Below are positions 63,038 to 64,000 of a stretch of DNA of 64,000 bases, piece after piece; within the stretch, counting starts at the first letter, position 1, and every line of letters starts with the position of its first letter. The translations under genes and the position numbers were made by a program. The notes beneath the pieces were generated by a model. The model was not told the DNA's origin. It ran no database searches and saw nothing but the letters and a program-made list of their open reading frames with translations. The DNA is from [Flexibacter] sp. ATCC 35103 (lineage in GTDB: Bacteria; Bacteroidota; Bacteroidia; Flavobacteriales; Flavobacteriaceae), in contig NZ_MTQF01000004.1 in NCBI RefSeq assembly GCF_001975985.1, positions 47,971 through 111,970 of the forward strand, given 5' to 3'.

Positions 63038-64000
63038 CTAGTAATCAAAACGTTTAAAGGCTTCGATTGCTTCATATTCTGCTAATCCTAAATCATCGTA
63101 TAAAATGGCGGTGTTTTTATTACGGTCTTCAGCTCTCACCCAGAATTCACGAGAGTCATTTCCCTGAAACATTACCCTGTCTTTTTGGGATTGGTGGTAT
63201 AAAATTGCATGACGCTTCAAGAGTACTTCTGATGGAGAAAGCGGAACGGCCATGTCAATTTCGTGAATGTCCCATTCGTGCCACGCACCTCTGTACAACC
63301 ATAACCAGCAATCATCCATGTATTTCTCCGGTTTTAACTGTTTCATGGCAGCAAAAATAGCATTCAGGCAAACTTCATGGGTTCCGTGCGGATCTGCCAG
63401 ATCTCCCGCTGCAAAAACCTGATGTGGTTTTATTTTGGCAATAATATCTTTTACAATGGCAATATCCTCTGCGCCTAACGGATTCTTTTTTACTTGTCCG
63501 GTTTCGTAAAACGGAAGATCCAAAAAGTGGGTGTTCTCATCTTTTAAACCAATGTATCTTGTGGCAGCATAAGATTCTCTTCTGCGGATAAGTCCTTTTA
63601 GTTTTCTCACTTCCAGAGAATCAATCTGGTTTTCTGATTTATTGTTTAAAAATTCTATTACCGACTGAAAGTTGATTTGTGTTGCCGTATCGCCCACAAA
63701 ATCCTTGGCAACCTCAGCAAATTTTAAGGCTTCATCGTCTGTAACGGCTATATTTCCGGAGGTTTGATATACAACATGTACATCATGGCCCTGTTTTATC
63801 AATTTTGAAAAAGTTCCTCCCATAGAAATCACATCATCATCAGGATGCGGACTAAAAAGGATCACTCGTTTTTTTGCAGGATTGGCTCTTTCGGGACGAT
63901 GCGAATCATCTGTGTTGGGTTTTCCGCCCGGCCATCCTGTGATGGTATGTTGCAAGACGTTGAACATATTGATGTTCAAATCATAAGCAGAACCTTCCTG
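63038..64000 (-). CDS. nagB: Glucosamine-6-phosphate deaminase, C-terminal PIG-L-like part (5' end outside window)
   Basis: The frame is open to the window edge, so this is the C-terminal half. It starts within YDLNINMFNVLQHTITGWPGGKP, typical of the joint between the NagB sugar-isomerase domain and the C-terminal domain in the ~640-aa Bacteroidota enzymes. The visible domain is LmbE/PIG-L-like: ILFSPHPDDDVISMGGT (metal site), LRRRESYAATRYIGL, and GDLADPHGTHEVCL with a second metal His. The role of the C-terminal domain is unproven; a deacetylase role on amino sugars would fit. The N-terminal half would deaminate GlcN6P. It precedes the GH20 gene by 156 bases, completing the chitin pathway. 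Confidence 0.9.
   Translation of the reverse strand, partial: QEGSAYDLNINMFNVLQHTITGWPGGKPNTDDSHRPERANPAKKRVILFSPHPDDDVISMGGTFSKLIKQGHDVHVVYQTSGNIAVTDDEALKFAEVAKDFVGDTATQINFQSVIEFLNNKSENQIDSLEVRKLKGLIRRRESYAATRYIGLKDENTHFLDLPFYETGQVKKNPLGAEDIAIVKDIIAKIKPHQVFAAGDLADPHGTHEVCLNAIFAAMKQLKPEKYMDDCWLWLYRGAWHEWDIHEIDMAVPLSPSEVLLKRHAILYHQSQKDRVMFQGNDSREFWVRAEDRNKNTAILYDDLGLAEYEAIEAFKRFDY

Overview
The window is low-GC, AT-rich DNA from a member of the Bacteroidota, almost certainly a Flavobacterium close to the F. johnsoniae type. Several things point there. Promoters fit the Bacteroidota consensus TTG-N17-23-TAnnTTTG and Shine-Dalgarno sequences are scarce. Two type IX secretion (T9SS) type B adhesin loci carry PorP/SprF partners. 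At the right end lies a chitin utilisation locus of chiA, a GH20 hexosaminidase and a nagB-type deaminase. Several families of palindromic intergenic repeats are scattered through the window.

Layout. 1-1.9 kb: the 3' end of a nonribosomal peptide synthetase-like gene ending in a thioester reductase domain. 2-11.2 kb: housekeeping and regulatory genes (ygiD-type dioxygenase, RecD-like helicase, DUF3822 plus rsmD, a two-component system, a ketopantoate reductase and a DctA-type symporter), then the RNase P RNA. 11.6-16.6 kb: small stress and accessory genes, including an SDR gene divergent from a frameshifted HxlR regulator, a ParDE toxin-antitoxin pair with a clear operator, a BON/LysM pair and small membrane peptides. 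16.8-18.6 kb: dnaX, split by a frameshift exactly at an A10-G tract. 18.6-24.1 kb: an oxidoreductase/Crp pair, a TMEM175-like channel and the polyphosphate operon sixA-ppk1-ppx. 24.6-33.9 kb: a surface-adhesin operon (small secreted protein, 1932-aa vWA/HYR-type adhesin, SprF, OmpA/PD40 protein). 34-39.3 kb: a CAP lipoprotein, pdxH, rnz, pyrB, a DUF6891-like gene and pyrR. 39.4-43.4 kb: hypothetical genes, a T9SS type A Ycf48-like protein, and VOC and DHFR-family proteins. 43.8-51.7 kb: a second adhesin locus, with a 2240-aa protein containing 11 exact-length 270-bp repeats and its own SprF. 51.8-54.5 kb: a YbiT-like ABC-F ATPase and a TlpA thioredoxin. 54.5-55.1 kb: an island of stacked repeat elements. 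55.1-64 kb: the chitin locus, truncated by the window end.

How the genes work together. The surface systems dominate. Two type B C-terminal-domain adhesins with dedicated SprF-like outer-membrane partners, one type A protein and the large chitinase should all leave the cell through the T9SS. The core T9SS genes are not in this window. Chitin would be cut outside the cell by the two-catalytic-domain chitinase and trimmed by GH20, and the amino sugar then deaminated by NagB.

The observations most worth a second look are: the dnaX slippage site, where the long form needs the shift; the 11-bp-phased triple direct repeat in front of the two-component system; the one-dead-site architecture of the ABC-F protein; the 270-bp repeat array; the undescribed small secreted protein leading the first adhesin operon; and the repeat island with an RNA-like element at 54.9-55.05 kb.
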